From positions 5,642,001 to 5,706,000 of the forward strand of contig NZ_CP030840.1 in NCBI RefSeq assembly GCF_003330725.1: a stretch of DNA of 64,000 nt, in the 5' to 3' direction. Numbering within the stretch: the stretch's first letter is position 1; each line of letters opens with the position of its first letter. The translations under genes were made by a program, and so were the position numbers. The stretch comes from Acidisarcina polymorpha (GTDB lineage Bacteria > Acidobacteriota > Terriglobia > Terriglobales > Acidobacteriaceae). Positions 62,964 through 64,000 of the stretch are shown here, piece after piece. The notes below the pieces were generated by a model. That model ran no database searches, was not told the origin of the DNA, and saw only the letters and a program-made list of their open reading frames with translations.

Positions 62964-64000
62964 TCCCACTGGATTCATGGAATTTCCGCGCGAGTTGCCA
63001 GAGCGCCGTCCCATCGCCGAGCGGATCAATGACTGGTTCGAGATCTACCGCGACCTGCCAGATGAGAAGTTGCAGCAGCAGGGTGAGCGTTGTATGGATT
63101 GCGGCGTGCCCTTCTGTCACACCGGTTGTCCACTCAACAACCTGATTCCAGACTGGAATGAGCTCGTCTCCGAGGACCGTTGGGAGGAGGCGATTCGCCA
63201 ACTTCACGCGACCAATAACTTCCCCGAGGTTACGGGGCGTGTCTGCCCGGCGCCGTGTGAATCGGCCTGTGTGCTGGGAATTAACCAGCCTCCGGTGACC
63301 ATCAAGCAGATAGAGAAGGCCATCAGCGATCGCGCCTTTGACGAAGGTTGGATCACCCCGGAGCCTCCCGCATTTGAGACGGGCAAGCGAGTCGCCATTG
63401 TCGGTTCTGGTCCGGCGGGCCTTGCGGCGGCCCAGCAGCTGCGCCGCGCCGGTCATTCGGTAACGGTTTACGAGAAGGCTGATCGTATAGGAGGTTTGCT
63501 CATCTATGGCATTCCCCATTTCAAGATGGAGAAGGACCTCTTCGAGCGCCGTTTGGATCAGTTGCGCACGGAAGGAGTGCTATTCGTGACCGGAGTTCAC
63601 GTCGGCGGAGAGGGCGTGGACGCCATTTCGGTTGAAGAGCTGCGAAGGAATGCGGATGCCGTGCTGCTGGCATGTGGGGCGGAACAGCCCAGAGCCTTGC
63701 GACTGCCGGGCAGCGATCTTCGCGGGATCCATTTTGCAATGGACTACCTTATTCAGGCAAACCGCCGCCGTCTGGGCGATCAACTGGATCCGGACCTCGA
63801 TATTCTTGCCAATGGTAAGCACGTCATCATTATCGGAGGCGGAGATACGGGCGCTGATTGTCTGGGTACCAGCCACCGTCAGGGTGCGAAGAGCGTCCGC
63901 CAGTTTCAGATTCATGCGATGCCACCGGAGACCCGTGCGGAGAGCACTCCATGGCCGTTGTGGCCGTTGCAGCTGCGCATTGAAGGCGCGCATGAGGAAG
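62956..64000 (+). CDS. gltD: Glutamate synthase small subunit, 3'-truncated by the window edge
   Basis: The frame starts at the ATG at 62956, overlapping the gltB stop by 8 bases, and is open to the last base: 348 codons of a protein usually about 480-500 residues. Iron-sulphur cysteines are in [15 protein letters not shown] and [15 protein letters not shown]; the FAD site is [20 protein letters not shown] and the NADPH site [15 protein letters not shown]. The subunit takes electrons from NADPH and passes them through 4Fe-4S clusters to the FMN of GltB. Translational coupling with gltB is expected from the overlap. No abnormality is seen in the visible part. Confidence 0.96.
   Translation, partial: MANPTGFMEFPRELPERRPIAERINDWFEIYRDLPDEKLQQQGERCMDCGVPFCHTGCPLNNLIPDWNELVSEDRWEEAIRQLHATNNFPEVTGRVCPAPCESACVLGINQPPVTIKQIEKAISDRAFDEGWITPEPPAFETGKRVAIVGSGPAGLAAAQQLRRAGHSVTVYEKADRIGGLLIYGIPHFKMEKDLFERRLDQLRTEGVLFVTGVHVGGEGVDAISVEELRRNADAVLLACGAEQPRALRLPGSDLRGIHFAMDYLIQANRRRLGDQLDPDLDILANGKHVIIIGGGDTGADCLGTSHRQGAKSVRQFQIHAMPPETRAESTPWPLWPLQLRIEGAHEE

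Overview
The window is about 64 kb of moderately GC-rich, gene-dense bacterial chromosome with no rRNA, tRNA, CRISPR array or recognisable insertion sequence. Gene content points to Acidobacteriota, probably class Terriglobia (Acidobacteriaceae-like). This rests on many exported glycoside hydrolases (GH172, GH144, GH15, a GH5-like protein), an MlaE/F/D-type lipid transporter without MlaC, very large hybrid kinases, a YncE-propeller/phosphoesterase fusion and frequent GTG/TTG starts. The placement is an inference from gene content, not from a marker search.

Layout. 1-1653: 3' part of a UvrA-like gene. 2150-6474: a two-component block (lone receiver, double-kinase hybrid sensor, FixJ-type regulator). 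6692-8238: DinB-like protein divergent from a WYL regulator. 8661-19687: one long same-strand block joining a partner-switching pair (RsbW-like kinase, STAS protein) to an Mla-type lipid ABC transporter (MlaE, MlaF, MlaD, lipoprotein), then two RsbU-like receiver/PP2C phosphatases flanking a 1442-residue hybrid kinase with a C-terminal HPt domain. 19775-24506: GH172-type hydrolase, methyltransferase, polyprenyl-phosphate-type glycosyltransferase and a convergent multi-pass membrane protein. 24861-30779 (minus): lactate permease, exported esterase, and a split KdpD-like pair whose kinase half lacks the phosphoacceptor histidine. 31007-36598: TRIC-type channel, GH5-like hydrolase, propeller/phosphoesterase and an exported methyltransferase. 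36776-39304: receiver, kinase and receiver-HDOD genes, the first and third frameshifted. 39390-42914: dnaE. 42927-46196: secreted protein, Mn-type superoxide dismutase, GH144 protein. 46331-55669: GH15 glucoamylase followed by tkt, rpiB, a HAD phosphatase, zwf (frameshifted), pgl and glk. 55703-57871: CopC and CopD. 58362-64000: gltB and the start of gltD, which runs off the window.

How the parts fit. The 46-56 kb block reads as a route from alpha-glucan to glucose (GH15), to glucose-6-phosphate (Glk), through the oxidative pentose phosphate pathway (Zwf, Pgl) into the non-oxidative branch (Tkt, RpiB). The 8.6-19.7 kb block is the most unusual part. It holds every component of a phosphorylation-controlled partner switch, but no sigma factor gene, wrapped around a lipid transporter whose E. 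coli counterpart is controlled by a STAS protein (MlaB). This suggests that a two-component phosphorelay and PP2C phosphatases may control lipid transport through the phosphorylation state of the STAS protein.

Three genes (receiver at 36.8 kb, receiver-HDOD at 38.1 kb, zwf at 52.2 kb) carry single frameshifts in otherwise well-conserved coding sequence. Because zwf is a housekeeping gene and its lesion lies in a T6 run, sequence or assembly error is at least as likely as real decay.
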